A DNA stretch of 64,000 bases from positions 186,001-250,000 of the forward strand of contig AP024629.1 in assembly GCA_019670725.1 (NCBI GenBank), given 5' to 3'. The number at the start of each line of letters is the position of its first letter. Positions within the stretch are counted from its first letter, which is position 1. Both the position numbers and the translations under genes were made by a program. Source of the DNA: Alphaproteobacteria bacterium SO-S41 (GTDB taxonomy: Bacteria; Pseudomonadota; Alphaproteobacteria; Micropepsales; Micropepsaceae). The notes under the pieces are model-generated. The model searched no databases and was not told the origin of the DNA. It saw only the letters and a list, made by a program, of their open reading frames with translations. Shown here piece by piece: positions 17,003-26,518 of the stretch.

Positions 17003-17452
17003 ATGGCTGATGTTGCAGACCACAAGGCGTTGATCACGCGCGTCTTCGCGGCGTTCGAGCGGGGCGACATGGCCCCGCTGGCGGAGGCGCTGCACGACGA
17101 TGTCGTCTGGCGTCACAACGGCCAGATGTGGGCGTTCGATTTCGCGGACCAGGACTGGATCGGCAAGGCGGCGGTGCTGAAGGCGCTCGCCATGCTGACC
17201 GACGAATATCCGATGGTCGGATTCACCGCCGAAGAGATGTGCGGCGAGGGCGATGCGCTATGGGTGCTGGTCGATGCCCGGCGCCGCAGCCCGAAGGGCG
17301 AGGTCATGCATTCCCAGACCGCCCACCGCTATCGCTTCAAGGACGGCAAGATCATCGCCTTCCTCGAAATTCTCGATTCCGGCGAAATCCTCTTCAAGGC
17401 AGGCAAGCTGGATGTCGCCGCCGGCCGGGCGAGCGCCAGCCTCAGACCCTAG
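17003..17452 (+). CDS. NTF2-like/SnoaL-type protein
   Basis: 149 residues from ATG 17003, just after GGGAGGGCGG. The NTF2-like fold pattern is present: an N-terminal helix ALITRVFAAFERGDMAPLAEALHDDVVWR, then HSQTAHRYRFKDGKIIAFLEIL. Members include ketosteroid isomerase-like enzymes and small polyketide cyclases, but most are uncharacterised. Its TAG stop lies in a CTAG shared with the convergent oxidoreductase gene. Confidence 0.82.
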   Translation: MADVADHKALITRVFAAFERGDMAPLAEALHDDVVWRHNGQMWAFDFADQDWIGKAAVLKALAMLTDEYPMVGFTAEEMCGEGDALWVLVDARRRSPKGEVMHSQTAHRYRFKDGKIIAFLEILDSGEILFKAGKLDVAAGRASASLRP

Positions 17453-18417
17453 GGCCTGAGGATCAGGCTGCCGGTCGTCTTGCGCGCTTCGAGATCGCGA
17501 TGCGCGGTCGCGGCGTCGGCGAGCTGGTAGACCGTCGGCGCGGCGACCTTGACGGCGCCGGAGGCGATGACCGCGAAGAGCGCGGCGGCGGCATCGCGCA
17601 GTTCCTCGGTCGTGCCGACATAGGCCATGAGGCCGGGCCGGGTCATGTAGAGCGACTTCGGCGAGAGCAGTGCCGGCGAGAAGGGCGGGACGGGGCCGCT
17701 GGCATTGCCGAAGCTGGCGAAGAGGCCGCGCAGCTTCAGCGCCTTGATCGAGGCTTCCCAGGTGTCCTTGCCGACGCCGTCATAGACGACCGGCACGCCG
17801 GCGCCGCCGGTGATCTCCTTCACGCGCGCGGCGATGTCTTCGCGGCTGGAGACGATGACGTGGTCGCAGCCATTCGCCTTGGCGGTTTCGATCTTGGCAT
17901 CGCTCCCGACCGTGCCGATCACGGTCGCGCCCAAAGCCTTCGCCCACTGGCAGGCGATCTGGCCGACGCCGCCGGCCGCGGCGTGGAAGAGGATCGTCTC
18001 GCCGGCCTTCAGCGGATAGGTGCGGCGCAGGAGATATTCGGCGGTGAGGCCCTTCAGCATGATGGAGGCGCCGATATCGTCGCTGACGCCTTCAGGCAGT
18101 TTCACGACGCGCGCCGCGACAAGATTGGCTGACTCTGCGTAAGCACCGATCGGGCCGTTGCCGTAGGCGATGCGGTCACCGGGCTTCAGATCCGTGACGC
18201 CAGGACCAACGCTCTCGACGACGCCGGCTGCTTCCATGCCGATGCCCGAGGGCAGCTTCAGCGGGTAGAGGCCCGAGCGATGATAGGTGTCGATATAGTT
18301 GATGCCGATCGCCGTGTGGCGCACGCGAATCTCGCCGGCTGATGGCGCGGGGAGGTCGATCTCTTCGAAGCGGAGGACTTCAGGCCCTCCCGTCTCTGCG
18401 AACCGGATGGCCTTCAT
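17449..18417 (-). CDS. NADPH:quinone oxidoreductase (QorA-like, zinc-free MDR family)
   Basis: 322 residues. N-terminal catalytic domain with INYIDTYHRSGLYPLKLPSGIGMEAAGVV; nucleotide-binding GGVGQIACQWAKALGA in HAAAGGVGQ. No zinc-binding Cys cluster is present, as expected for quinone reductases in this family. It reduces quinones with NADPH in the cytoplasm. Stops of this gene and the convergent NTF2-like gene overlap by 4 bp. Confidence 0.92.
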   Translation of the reverse strand: MKAIRFAETGGPEVLRFEEIDLPAPSAGEIRVRHTAIGINYIDTYHRSGLYPLKLPSGIGMEAAGVVESVGPGVTDLKPGDRIAYGNGPIGAYAESANLVAARVVKLPEGVSDDIGASIMLKGLTAEYLLRRTYPLKAGETILFHAAAGGVGQIACQWAKALGATVIGTVGSDAKIETAKANGCDHVIVSSREDIAARVKEITGGAGVPVVYDGVGKDTWEASIKALKLRGLFASFGNASGPVPPFSPALLSPKSLYMTRPGLMAYVGTTEELRDAAAALFAVIASGAVKVAAPTVYQLADAATAHRDLEARKTTGSLILRP

Positions 18418-18447
18418 ATCGGTGTCCTCAATTCATCCGTATACGGA

Positions 18448-19140
18448 TCAGCTCAGATGCGCCTTGAAGAAGGCGGCCGTCGCGGCGTTCGCCGAGCGCG
18501 CGGCATCGGCGTGGAAGTGCGCGCCGTTGATGCGGGCGAAGGCGTGGTCCTGTCCTGCATAGGTCAGCATGGTCGCGAGCGGGTGCGGCCCGAAGACATC
18601 GGCCATCTGCTTCTGGCCTTCCGGCGGGACGAACTGGTCGAGCGCGGGGACGTGAAGAAGAATCGGCTTCGAAATCTTCGCGGCTTCGCCGAGGAGGTTC
18701 GGGATATTCACGCCGTAATAGCCGACCGACGCATCGATCGTCGTGCGCGTCGCGGTGAGGTAGGCAAGGAGGCCGCCGAGGCAGTAGCCGACCGCGCCGA
18801 CCTTGCCGATGCCGGGCAGTGCGCGCAGCCAGTCGATCGTCGCCTGGATGTCCTTGACGCCGAGATCGGCATTGAACTTGCCGAAGAGGTCGAAGGCCTT
18901 GGCCCATTCGGCTTCCGACTGGTCGGTGATGTCGACCCCGGGTTCGATGCGCCAGAAGAGGTCGGGCACGATGGCGACATAGCCTTCGGCCGCGTAGCCG
19001 TCGGCGATGGCGCGCAGATTGGCGTTCACACCGAAGATTTCCTGGATGACGACGATGCCGGGGCCTTTGCCCGACGCCGGCTTCGCCAGATAGGCGGCGA
19101 ACGAACCGTCCGCCGTCTTGATCTCGATCTTCTCGCCCAT
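18448..19140 (-). CDS. Dienelactone hydrolase family protein
   Basis: 230 residues with the DLH triad: Cys120 in GYCLGG, Asp168 in PALDQFV and His199 in GQDHAF, plus Glu34 in VIQEIFGVN. Dienelactone hydrolases open lactone rings of chlorocatechol breakdown products. Orphan copies such as this, far from aromatic-degradation genes, may act on other esters. It follows the yyaL gene on the same strand after 18 bp. Confidence 0.92.
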   Translation of the reverse strand: MGEKIEIKTADGSFAAYLAKPASGKGPGIVVIQEIFGVNANLRAIADGYAAEGYVAIVPDLFWRIEPGVDITDQSEAEWAKAFDLFGKFNADLGVKDIQATIDWLRALPGIGKVGAVGYCLGGLLAYLTATRTTIDASVGYYGVNIPNLLGEAAKISKPILLHVPALDQFVPPEGQKQMADVFGPHPLATMLTYAGQDHAFARINGAHFHADAARSANAATAAFFKAHLS

Positions 19141-19158
19141 CTGTTCCTCGTGAAACGC

Positions 19159-21288
19159 TTAGCGGTTATTGGCGGCGGTGGGACGCTGCGGCTGGCCCTG
19201 CTGCGCCTGGAGCTGGGCCTGCTGCATCTGCTGGATGCGGTGGAAGGGCTCGGCCTGCAGGCCGTTGAACAAAGCCTGCGGGTCGGTCACTGGGGCCGAG
19301 CAGCTTTCCGCCGAGCAGACATAGGCGGTGGGGCGGCCGCCCTCCATGCCCTTGCCGTAGGCGGGGTGGCCCTTGTGCAGCTTCTGGCCGGGCTTGATCA
19401 GCGTCATCAGGCGGCAGGGGAGCGAGCGCTCCATGACCGCGCGCATCAGCGCCTGGGTCTCGGCGGCCCGTTCGTCGCCGATGATGACGACCTGGACGGC
19501 GGTGACGACGAATTCCAGGCCGTTCATGACGGTCGCCATCATGATCGCATTGCGGTCGAGCTCGGCGGCGACCGAGGAGATCGCGGCGTTGGAGCGCTCG
19601 CGATATTTCTGTTCGCCGGTGAGGAAGGTGAGGCGGGCGAGGACCTCGATCAGCACGCCGTTATAGTTGGGCGTCGCGCCGTCCGCGCCGGTCTTGATGC
19701 GGACCGACACGTCGCCGGCATCCGAGCTGGTCAGGTAGTAGCCGCCACGCTCGGCGTCGCGGAACTTCGCCTCGACATGCTCGGTCCAGACCTTCGCCTT
19801 TTCCAGGTAGCGCTCGTCCATCGAGAGCTCGAACAGGATCAGCGCGGCGCGGGCCATCTGGGCGTAGCCCTCGGCCGTGGTCTCGTTGCGGCTGCGGCCG
19901 GTGGCGGTGAAGGCGTGGTAGAGCTTCACGCCCTCCCCCAGCTTCTCGTCGATCGCCCAGAAGGCGCGGGCGGCCGCGAAGTGCCATTCGGGCTTCTTGA
20001 AGACCGCACCGGCCTCGGCCAGCGCCGCGATCATCATGCCGTTCCAGTCGGCGAGCGCCTTGTCGTCGCGGCGGGGCGCGACGCGCTTGGCGCGGGCCAT
20101 CTGCAGCATGCGGCGGCAGCGGGTGAGGATCGCCTCCTGGTCGGGACGGAGGAAGTTGATCGCCATCAGGCGGTGCAGGATGTTCTTGCCCTCCCAGTTG
20201 CCCTGGGGGGTGACGCCGTAGACCTGTTTGAACATCGGGGCGTCGTTCGGGCCGAGCACCTGGTCGATCTCGGCTTCGCTCCAGGTGTAGAAGCGGCCCT
20301 CTTCGCCTTCGCTGTCGGCGTCGAGCGAGGCGGCGAAGGCGCCGTCATGGGTCACCATCTCGCGCAGCACCCAGTCGATGCTTTCGTCGACGCGGGCGGC
20401 GAGGAGCGGGGCGCGGGAATGCTGCCAGATCAGGGTCATCAGCTCGATGAGCTGGGCATTGTCGTAAAGCATCTTCTCGAAATGCGGGACCAGCCAGCGC
20501 TCGTCGGTCGAGTAGCGCGAGAAGCCGCCGCCGAGATGGTCGTAGATGCCGCCCTGGCACATATTGTCGAAGGTGACGCCGACGGCGTTGCCGTAGGGCT
20601 GCAGCGCCGAGCGCATATAGGCGCGCCAGACCAGGTTGAAGACCGGGGTCTGGGGGAATTTCGGCGCGCCTTCGATGCCGCCATAGAAGAGGTCCATGCG
20701 CTGGCAGAGGCGGCGCGCGATGACATCGACTAAAGCGGGGTTCATGGGCTTGGGCTGGTCGCTGCCCCAGATGCGGACCAAGGTCTCGCGGACCTTGCCG
20801 GCGGTGTCGTCGATCTCGCTGCGCTTGTCGTTCCAGGCGGTGACGACGTCGGACAGCACCTGCTTGAAGGGTGGGCGGCCGACGCCTTCGGTCTCGACCA
20901 GCGGGAAATAGGTGCCGCCGCCGAAGGCCTCGCCGTCGGGGGTCAGGAACAGGGTCAGCGGCCAGCCGCCGGTCATGCCGAGGGTCTGGATCGAGGTCTG
21001 GTAGATCAGGTCGATGTCGGGGCGTTCCTCGCGGTCGACCTTGATGCAGACGAAGTGCTCGTTGAGGTAATCGGCGGTCGCGGGGTCCTCGAAGGACTCG
21101 TGCGCCATGCGGTGGCACCAGTGGCAGGCGGCATAGCCGGCCGAGTAGAGGATCGGCTTGCCCGAGGCCTTGGCTTCGGCCAGCGCCGCTTCGCCCCAGG
21201 GGCGCCAGTGCACGGGGTTGTCCTTGTGCATCAGGAGGTAGGGGCTGGTCTCGTCGGCGAGCAGGTTGCGCGCGGGAAGGGCTGTCAT
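19159..21288 (-). CDS. YyaL/DUF255 thioredoxin-domain protein
   Basis: 709 residues from ATG 21288; an upstream ATG at 21396 adds 36 atypical residues. Residues 1-165 are the DUF255 thioredoxin-like domain with [21 protein letters not shown] and a CHWCH redox site (Cys55/Cys58). The rest is an (alpha/alpha)6 barrel-like region with [15 protein letters not shown] and [14 protein letters not shown]. The last ~30 residues are unusually Gln-rich ([21 protein letters not shown]). The family function is unclear. It is divergent from the DUF6489 gene. Confidence 0.9.
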   Translation of the reverse strand: MTALPARNLLADETSPYLLMHKDNPVHWRPWGEAALAEAKASGKPILYSAGYAACHWCHRMAHESFEDPATADYLNEHFVCIKVDREERPDIDLIYQTSIQTLGMTGGWPLTLFLTPDGEAFGGGTYFPLVETEGVGRPPFKQVLSDVVTAWNDKRSEIDDTAGKVRETLVRIWGSDQPKPMNPALVDVIARRLCQRMDLFYGGIEGAPKFPQTPVFNLVWRAYMRSALQPYGNAVGVTFDNMCQGGIYDHLGGGFSRYSTDERWLVPHFEKMLYDNAQLIELMTLIWQHSRAPLLAARVDESIDWVLREMVTHDGAFAASLDADSEGEEGRFYTWSEAEIDQVLGPNDAPMFKQVYGVTPQGNWEGKNILHRLMAINFLRPDQEAILTRCRRMLQMARAKRVAPRRDDKALADWNGMMIAALAEAGAVFKKPEWHFAAARAFWAIDEKLGEGVKLYHAFTATGRSRNETTAEGYAQMARAALILFELSMDERYLEKAKVWTEHVEAKFRDAERGGYYLTSSDAGDVSVRIKTGADGATPNYNGVLIEVLARLTFLTGEQKYRERSNAAISSVAAELDRNAIMMATVMNGLEFVVTAVQVVIIGDERAAETQALMRAVMERSLPCRLMTLIKPGQKLHKGHPAYGKGMEGGRPTAYVCSAESCSAPVTDPQALFNGLQAEPFHRIQQMQQAQLQAQQGQPQRPTAANNR

Positions 21289-21425
21289 GGCAGTTCGTCC
21301 GTGATGTCGGCGCCCAAAGGGCGCGCATGGGCGGCGCCGGCCGCCGGAAGGCGGGGTGACTCGCATGTTTGCGAAGCCGAGTCCAGAATGGGACATCGGC
21401 GGATGCGCCGGACCGAGGAGTGCCC

Positions 21426-21683
21426 ATGAAGATCACTGTCGATGTCGACCTGACGCCCGAAGAGGCGCGCCGCTTTCTGGGTCTGCCGGACCTGGAGCCG
21501 ATGCAGCAGGCGATCCTGAAGGACGTGCAGGAGCGGCTGCAGAAGAACATCGCCCGGGTCGACCCCGACCAGCTGATGAAGACCTGGTTCAGCTTCGCCC
21601 CGCAGGGGATGGAGCAGGTGCAGAAGATCTTCGGCGGCCTCGCCTCGATGGCGACCGGGCGGCGCAAGCCCGGCAAGGAATAG
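21426..21683 (+). CDS. DUF6489 family small protein
   Basis: 85 residues from ATG 21426 (GAGGAG upstream). The sequence [22 protein letters not shown] with a following amphipathic helix is typical of a small conserved alphaproteobacterial family often found next to mnmE. The function is unknown. The stop lies 10 bp before the presumed mnmE start, and AAGGAATAGG at its end may serve as the mnmE ribosome-binding site. Confidence 0.78.
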   Translation: MKITVDVDLTPEEARRFLGLPDLEPMQQAILKDVQERLQKNIARVDPDQLMKTWFSFAPQGMEQVQKIFGGLASMATGRRKPGKE

Positions 21684-21693
21684 GCGTTTTTCG

Positions 21694-23034
21694 CTGATCG
21701 ATTCGGAGACGATCTATGCGCTGGCCAGCGCCGGCGGCCGGGCCGGGGTGGCGGTCGTGCGCCTCAGCGGCCCCGGCGCCTTCGCGGCGCTGCGGGCGCT
21801 CGCCCCGGAGCTGACGCCGCGACCGCGCTTTGCTCATCGGGTGAGGCTGATCGATCCGGGTGACGGGACGCCGATCGACGACGGGCTGGCGCTGACCTTT
21901 CCGGGGCCGGCAAGTTTCACGGGTGACGATGTCGTGGAGCTGCATCTCCACGGTAGCCCGGCGGTGGTGGAGCGGCTGTTCGTGGTGCTGGGACGGCTGG
22001 GGGCGGCGGCGGCGGGGCCGGGGGCCTTTACGCGGCGCGCCTTTGCCAACGGCAAGATGGACCTGACGGCGGCTGAGGGACTGGCCGATCTCATCGAAGC
22101 CGATTCGGACTCGCAACGAATCCAGGCCCTCGCGCAGATGGGTGGGGCTTGGGCCAGGCGGATCGCGGATTGGCAGGACCGTCTGCTGGATGCGCTGGCC
22201 TGGCTGGAAGCGGCGATCGACTTCACCGACGAGGATGATGTGCCCGAGGATGTCGCCGGGCGTGCGGCGGGACCTCTGGCGGCGATCGCCGGGGAGATGG
22301 CGGCGCTGCTGGCAGACGGGCGGCGGGGCGAAATCATCCGCGACGGGTTGCGGGTGGCGATCGTTGGACCACCAAATGCGGGAAAATCCACGCTTCTTAA
22401 CCTTTTGGTAGGACGTGAGGCGGCGATTGTCTCCGATATTCCCGGCACGACGCGGGATATCGTCGAGGTCCGGCTGGCGCTGGACGGCTATGTCGTGGTG
22501 CTCGCGGATACCGCGGGACTGCGCGACACGGCGGACCCGATCGAGCGCGAAGGCGTCAGGCGCGCGCGGGTGCGGGCCGAGGATGCCGATCTCCGGATCT
22601 TCGTGGTCGATACATTGGATAGCGAATCCAGGACTCGAGTCGGACTCGAAACGGAGTGTCTGGGACGCCCCGGCGATATCGTGTTTTTCAACAAGGCCGA
22701 CCTGGCGCCGCGGTCTCCGGCAACCCCGCAGACTGATGAGCGTTTAATAGAGGTGGCCGGCTCCGCTTTGGGCGGGGACGTGGAAGGCTTGCTGGACGAA
22801 CTTCGCCGCCGGGTCGGCGCGATGAAGGGCGAAAGCGTCCTTATTACGCGCGAGCGGCATCGTGCAGCGCTCTCGGTGGCACATGCGGCTGTGGTTCGAG
22901 CCCAAGCCGTGTCCGGCGATCTCGCCGCGGAGGATGTGCGGGTCGCATTGCAATCGCTTGCTCGCATCGTCGGGCGCTTCGATGTCGAGGCGGTGTTGGA
23001 CCGGATCTTTTCGGCGTTCTGCATCGGGAAATGA
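21694..23034 (+). CDS. mnmE: tRNA modification GTPase MnmE (non-AUG start)
   Basis: 446 residues if initiation is at CTG 21694. The N-terminal sequence DSETIYALASAGGRAGVAVVRLSGPGA is conserved in the family but has no ATG, GTG or TTG before GTG 21748, which would delete part of it. Then come the formyl-THF-binding domain, the helical domain, the G1 box GPPNAGKST, G3 DTAGLRDT, G4 NKAD and the C-terminal FCIGK with its catalytic Cys. With MnmG it makes 5-carboxymethylaminomethyluridine at the tRNA wobble base. The stop TGA lies in a parS site. The coding region holds two GANTC-G-GANTC elements. Confidence 0.93.
   Translation: MIDSETIYALASAGGRAGVAVVRLSGPGAFAALRALAPELTPRPRFAHRVRLIDPGDGTPIDDGLALTFPGPASFTGDDVVELHLHGSPAVVERLFVVLGRLGAAAAGPGAFTRRAFANGKMDLTAAEGLADLIEADSDSQRIQALAQMGGAWARRIADWQDRLLDALAWLEAAIDFTDEDDVPEDVAGRAAGPLAAIAGEMAALLADGRRGEIIRDGLRVAIVGPPNAGKSTLLNLLVGREAAIVSDIPGTTRDIVEVRLALDGYVVVLADTAGLRDTADPIEREGVRRARVRAEDADLRIFVVDTLDSESRTRVGLETECLGRPGDIVFFNKADLAPRSPATPQTDERLIEVAGSALGGDVEGLLDELRRRVGAMKGESVLITRERHRAALSVAHAAVVRAQAVSGDLAAEDVRVALQSLARIVGRFDVEAVLDRIFSAFCIGK
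22102..22112 (+). promoter_or_regulatory. Paired GANTC element 1 (in mnmE)
   Basis: GATTC-G-GACTC, two CcrM-type methylation sites one base apart; a third GANTC follows at 22118-22122. The surrounding 17-mer GATTCGGACTCGCAACG matches elements 2 and 3 at 15 of 17 positions. Confidence 0.5.
22637..22647 (+). promoter_or_regulatory. Paired GANTC element 2 (in mnmE)
   Basis: GAGTC-G-GACTC, immediately preceded by GACTC (22632) and near GAATC (22624), so four GANTC sites lie in 24 bp. The 17-mer GAGTCGGACTCGAAACG (22637-22653) is repeated exactly at 25302-25318. It encodes a variable loop of MnmE. Confidence 0.5.
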
Positions 23035-23047
23035 TTCACGTGAAACA
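23032..23047 (+). other. parS: parS site 1
   Basis: TGATTCACGTGAAACA matches the conserved TGTTTCACGTGAAACA at 15 of 16 positions and includes the mnmE stop codon. ParB binding site for chromosome segregation. Confidence 0.85.
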
Positions 23048-23061
23048 ATTAGGCCGTCCGA

Positions 23062-23077
23062 TGTTCCACGTGAAACA
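23062..23077 (+). other. parS: parS site 2
   Basis: TGTTCCACGTGAAACA fits TGTTNCACGTGAAACA fully. It is located in the mnmE-mnmG intergenic region. Confidence 0.9.
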
Positions 23078-23104
23078 TCGGTCTTAGGGCGAGTCCTGAG
23101 CGGC

Positions 23105-23120
23105 CGTTTCACGTGAAACG
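23105..23120 (+). other. parS: parS site 3
   Basis: CGTTTCACGTGAAACG, a perfect 16-bp palindrome holding the 14-bp parS core. It is 44 bp upstream of the mnmG start. Confidence 0.9.
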
Positions 23121-23163
23121 TGCATCGCCTTGACTTCAAGCCACCGGCGAGTCCTAAGGCGCC

Positions 23164-25026
23164 ATGAACTACGATGTTATCGTTATTGGCGGGGGCCATG
23201 CCGGCGCGGAGGCCGCTGCGGCCGCCGCGCGCATGGGCGCGCGCACTGCTCTGGTGACCCAGAAGCGGGCGACGATCGGCGAGATGTCCTGCAACCCTGC
23301 GATCGGCGGGTTGGGTAAAGGCCATCTGGTGAGGGAGATCGACGCGCTGGACGGGCTGATGGGGCGCGTCGCGGATGCGGCGGGTATCCAGTTCCGGCTG
23401 CTCAACCGGCGCAAGGGTCCGGCGGTGCGTGGGCCGCGCGCGCAAGCCGACCGGAAGCTTTATAGGCAGGCGATGCAGGCGGCCCTTGCGGCGGCCGCCA
23501 ATCTCGACGTGATCGAAGCGTCGGTCGAGGACCTCGTGCTGAAGGACGGCGCTGTCGCCGGGATCGTGACGGCCGGCGGCGAGACGCTTGCGGCCGGCGC
23601 GGTGATCCTGACCACCGGTACCTTCCTGAACGGTCTTATCCATATCGGCGAAACCCGGATGCCTGCCGGCCGTATGGGCGATGCACCGTCGATCGGGCTC
23701 TCGAAGACGCTGTACGGCATTGGCCTGGCGATGGGCCGGTTAAAAACGGGGACGCCGCCGCGGCTTGACGGGCGGACTATCGACTGGGCGACGCTGGAGA
23801 TGCAGCAGGGGGACGATCCGCCGGAGCCATTCTCCTTCCTGACCGAACGCATTTCGACGCCGCAGATCGCTTGCGGCATCACCCGCACGACGGAGGCGTC
23901 GCACGAGATCCTGCGCGCGAACCTGGACCGGTTGCCGCTTTACTCCGGCCAGATCGCTGGACGTGGGCCGCGCTATTGTCCGTCGATCGAGGACAAGATC
24001 GTCCGCTTCGCCGAGCGGGACAGTCATCAGATATTCCTGGAGCCCGAGGGCCTCGACGATCCGACCGTCTATCCGAACGGGATTTCGACCTCGATGCCGG
24101 AGGATCTGCAGCGGGCCTTCGTCGCGACGATCCCCGGCCTGGAGCGGGCGGAGATCGTCCGGCCCGGCTATGCCATCGAATACGACTATGTCGATCCGCG
24201 TGAATTGACCGCAGCGTTTCACGTGAAACGAGTCCCCGGCCTGTTCCTCGCTGGGCAGATCAACGGGACGACGGGTTACGAGGAGGCGGCGGCGCAGGGC
24301 CTGCTCGCAGGCCTCAACGCGACGGTTTATGCCGGCAGCGGACGCGAGCCCGTCGTGCTCGACCGGGCCGAGGCCTATGCCGGCGTGATGGCCGACGATC
24401 TCGTGACGCGCGGGGTCAGCGAGCCCTATCGCATGTTCACCAGCCGCGCAGAGTTCCGCCTCAGCCTACGCGCCGACAATGCCGATCAGCGCCTGACGCC
24501 GCTGGGCCTTCGGCTCGGTTGTGTCGGTCCGGAGCGGGCAGCGGCGTTCCGCGACAAGCTGGCGGCGCTGGAGACAGCCCGGGCCATGCTGGAGGCGCGG
24601 ACCATCACGACCACTAAGCTGAAGGCGCATGGCGTTGATATCGTCCAGGACGGCGTGACCCGCTCGGCGCGCGAACTGCTCAGCTTCCCCATGATCTCGC
24701 TTGTAACGCTTGCGGGGATCTGGCCCGAGCTCGGCGCGATTACCGAAAAAATCGCGGTTCAATTGGAGACCGACGGTCACTACGCCGCCTATCTCACCCG
24801 GCAGGAGGCCGATGTCGCCGCCTTCCGGCGTGACGAGAACCTGATCCTGCCGGATGCGCTGGACTATACGGCGGTCGCGGGCCTGTCCGCCGAGGTGGTG
24901 CAGAAGCTGAGCGCGATCCGACCCCACACGCTCGGTCAGGCTGGGCGCATCGAGGGCGTCACGCCGGGGGCGCTGACCGCGCTGCTCGGTCATGTCAGGC
25001 GGGGTGATGTCCGACGCAGCGCCTGA
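23164..25026 (+). CDS. mnmG: tRNA uridine 5-carboxymethylaminomethyl modification enzyme MnmG
   Basis: 620 residues. FAD-binding GGGHAG at 9-14, [25 protein letters not shown] and [13 protein letters not shown] are signature stretches; the C-terminal helical region has [20 protein letters not shown]. It works with MnmE on wobble uridines. A perfect parS palindrome lies inside the gene at 24215-24230, encoding FHVKR. The 3' end overlaps rsmG. Confidence 0.97.
   Translation: MNYDVIVIGGGHAGAEAAAAAARMGARTALVTQKRATIGEMSCNPAIGGLGKGHLVREIDALDGLMGRVADAAGIQFRLLNRRKGPAVRGPRAQADRKLYRQAMQAALAAAANLDVIEASVEDLVLKDGAVAGIVTAGGETLAAGAVILTTGTFLNGLIHIGETRMPAGRMGDAPSIGLSKTLYGIGLAMGRLKTGTPPRLDGRTIDWATLEMQQGDDPPEPFSFLTERISTPQIACGITRTTEASHEILRANLDRLPLYSGQIAGRGPRYCPSIEDKIVRFAERDSHQIFLEPEGLDDPTVYPNGISTSMPEDLQRAFVATIPGLERAEIVRPGYAIEYDYVDPRELTAAFHVKRVPGLFLAGQINGTTGYEEAAAQGLLAGLNATVYAGSGREPVVLDRAEAYAGVMADDLVTRGVSEPYRMFTSRAEFRLSLRADNADQRLTPLGLRLGCVGPERAAAFRDKLAALETARAMLEARTITTTKLKAHGVDIVQDGVTRSARELLSFPMISLVTLAGIWPELGAITEKIAVQLETDGHYAAYLTRQEADVAAFRRDENLILPDALDYTAVAGLSAEVVQKLSAIRPHTLGQAGRIEGVTPGALTALLGHVRRGDVRRSA
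24215..24230 (+). other. parS: parS site 4, inside mnmG
   Basis: CGTTTCACGTGAAACG, identical to site 3 but within a coding sequence. It is 1.1 kb from the other three and about 1.4 kb upstream of parA. Confidence 0.88.
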
Positions 25027-25675
25027 ACCCCTCGCGTCTCTGAGCATCGAGGCCTTCCAGGCCGAGGCCGGCATCGATGATGCGGCGCTGGCACGGCTGC
25101 GCGTCTATGCCGACACGCTGATCGACTGGAACGGGCGGATGAATCTCGTCAGCCCGAATTCGCTGATCGATCTGTGGCGCCGGCACATGCTCGACAGCAC
25201 GCAGCTCGTGAAGCTGATCCCCGAGACCGCGCGGCGTCACATCGACATCGGCAGCGGGGCGGGGTTTCCGGGACTCGTCATCGCCGCGCTGCTGGGGCCT
25301 GGAGTCGGACTCGAAACGATCCTCATCGAAGCGATCGAGAAGAAGTGTGCCTTCTTACGCGCCGCCGTGACAGCAATGGGACTCGAACATCACGTGACCG
25401 TCGTGCGCGGTCGGGCCGAAGAGGTGTCGCTGGAGAAGGCCGATCTCGTCACCGCCCGCGCTGTGGCGCCCTTGGTGTCGCTGCTTTTTTATTCGCGGCG
25501 GCTCGTCGCAAAAGGCGGAATCTGCCTCTTTCCCAAGGGCCGCACCGCCGCCGATGAATTGACCGAGGCGCGCCGATCCTGGACAATCAAGGCCGAGATG
25601 ATCCCGAGCCTCAGCGATCCGTCGGCCGCGATCATCGCCATCCAATCCTTTGGCACCAAAGGCCGCCGATCGTGA
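25007..25675 (+). CDS. rsmG: 16S rRNA (guanine527-N7)-methyltransferase
   Basis: 222 residues from ATG 25007 (preceded by GGCGGGG); ATG 24992 is an alternative. SAM-binding motif I is [16 protein letters not shown], and [19 protein letters not shown] is the family N-terminal signature. It methylates G527 of 16S rRNA. It overlaps mnmG by 20 bp and parA by 4 bp. A GANTC-G-GANTC element lies inside it at 25302. Confidence 0.95.
   Translation: MSDAAPEPLASLSIEAFQAEAGIDDAALARLRVYADTLIDWNGRMNLVSPNSLIDLWRRHMLDSTQLVKLIPETARRHIDIGSGAGFPGLVIAALLGPGVGLETILIEAIEKKCAFLRAAVTAMGLEHHVTVVRGRAEEVSLEKADLVTARAVAPLVSLLFYSRRLVAKGGICLFPKGRTAADELTEARRSWTIKAEMIPSLSDPSAAIIAIQSFGTKGRRS
25302..25312 (+). promoter_or_regulatory. 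Paired GANTC element 3 (in rsmG)
   Basis: GAGTC-G-GACTC within the 17-mer GAGTCGGACTCGAAACG, which also occurs exactly in mnmE. Further GACTC sites are at 25272 and 25380. Confidence 0.5.
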
Positions 25676-26481
25676 CCAGCGCTTCCGAGAGCCGGCCCCG
25701 CATCCTTTCTGTCGCGAACCAGAAGGGCGGGGTGGGCAAGACCACGACCGCCATCAATCTGGGTACCGCGCTGGCCGCGGTGGGCGAGACCGTGCTGCTG
25801 ATCGATGCCGACCCGCAGGGCAACGCATCGACCGGGCTCGGCATCGACCGCAACCGCCGGACGACCACGACCTATGACGTGCTGATCGGCCAGGCGACGA
25901 TGGCGGAGACCATCCTGCCGACCGCCATTCCGCGCCTCTTCATCGCGCCCGCGACGCCCGACCTCGCCGGCGCGGAGACCGAGCTCTTCGATGCGCCGCA
26001 GCGCTCGTTCCGGCTGCGCGATGCGCTGGCCGTCATGGCGTCGCGCGGGCCGGCCTTCACCTACATCCTGATCGACTGCCCGCCGAGCCTGAACCTTCTC
26101 ACCATGAATGCGCTCGCCGCGTCGGACGGTCTGCTGGTGCCGCTGCAATGCGAGTTCTTCGCGCTGGAGGGTCTCAGCCAGCTGCAGCGCACGGTCGAGC
26201 TGGTGCGTGGCTCGCTGAACCCGACGCTGAAGATCCAGGGGGTCGTGCTGACCATGTCGGACAAGCGCAACCGCCTGTCCGAGCAGGTCGAGGCCGATGT
26301 GCGCGCGCATATGGGCGATACAGTTTATAGGACTGTTATCCCAAGGAATGTACGCCTATCGGAAGCGCCGTCCCATGGCCTCCCCGCCATTGTCTACGAC
26401 ATCAAGGCGCCGGGCAGTCAGGCCTATATCCAGCTCGCCTCGGAAATGATCCAGCGCGAACGCGCGCTGAAGGCGGCGTGA
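25672..26481 (+). CDS. parA: Chromosome partitioning ATPase ParA
   Basis: 269 residues from GTG 25672, inside the rsmG stop. Deviant Walker A KGGVGKTTT at 18-26, then LLIDADPQGNAS and YILIDCPPSL (Walker B region), with C-terminal IPRNVRLSEAPSHGLP, all typical of chromosomal ParA/Soj. It forms the nucleoid-bound gradient that moves ParB-parS complexes apart. parB follows after 37 bp. Confidence 0.97.
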   Translation: MTSASESRPRILSVANQKGGVGKTTTAINLGTALAAVGETVLLIDADPQGNASTGLGIDRNRRTTTTYDVLIGQATMAETILPTAIPRLFIAPATPDLAGAETELFDAPQRSFRLRDALAVMASRGPAFTYILIDCPPSLNLLTMNALAASDGLLVPLQCEFFALEGLSQLQRTVELVRGSLNPTLKIQGVVLTMSDKRNRLSEQVEADVRAHMGDTVYRTVIPRNVRLSEAPSHGLPAIVYDIKAPGSQAYIQLASEMIQRERALKAA

Positions 26482-26491
26482 TGCGCCGTTC

Positions 26492-26502
26492 GATTCGGAT
26501 TC
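26492..26502 (+). promoter_or_regulatory. Paired GANTC element 4 (between parA and parB)
   Basis: GATTC-G-GATTC in the 37-bp gap before parB, upstream of its start. It is the only one of the four elements outside a coding sequence. Confidence 0.5.
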
Positions 26503-26518
26503 AGAAGGATTTGATTTC

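Noticed and set aside
19142-19157. TGTTCCTCGTGAAACG between the yyaL and dienelactone hydrolase genes.
   Set aside because: 13 of 16 match but the central CACGTG is disrupted.
18457-20733. A 758-codon plus-strand frame antisense to the dienelactone hydrolase and YyaL genes.
   Set aside because: Same artefact: no recognisable domain, and it crosses a gene boundary on the opposite strand.
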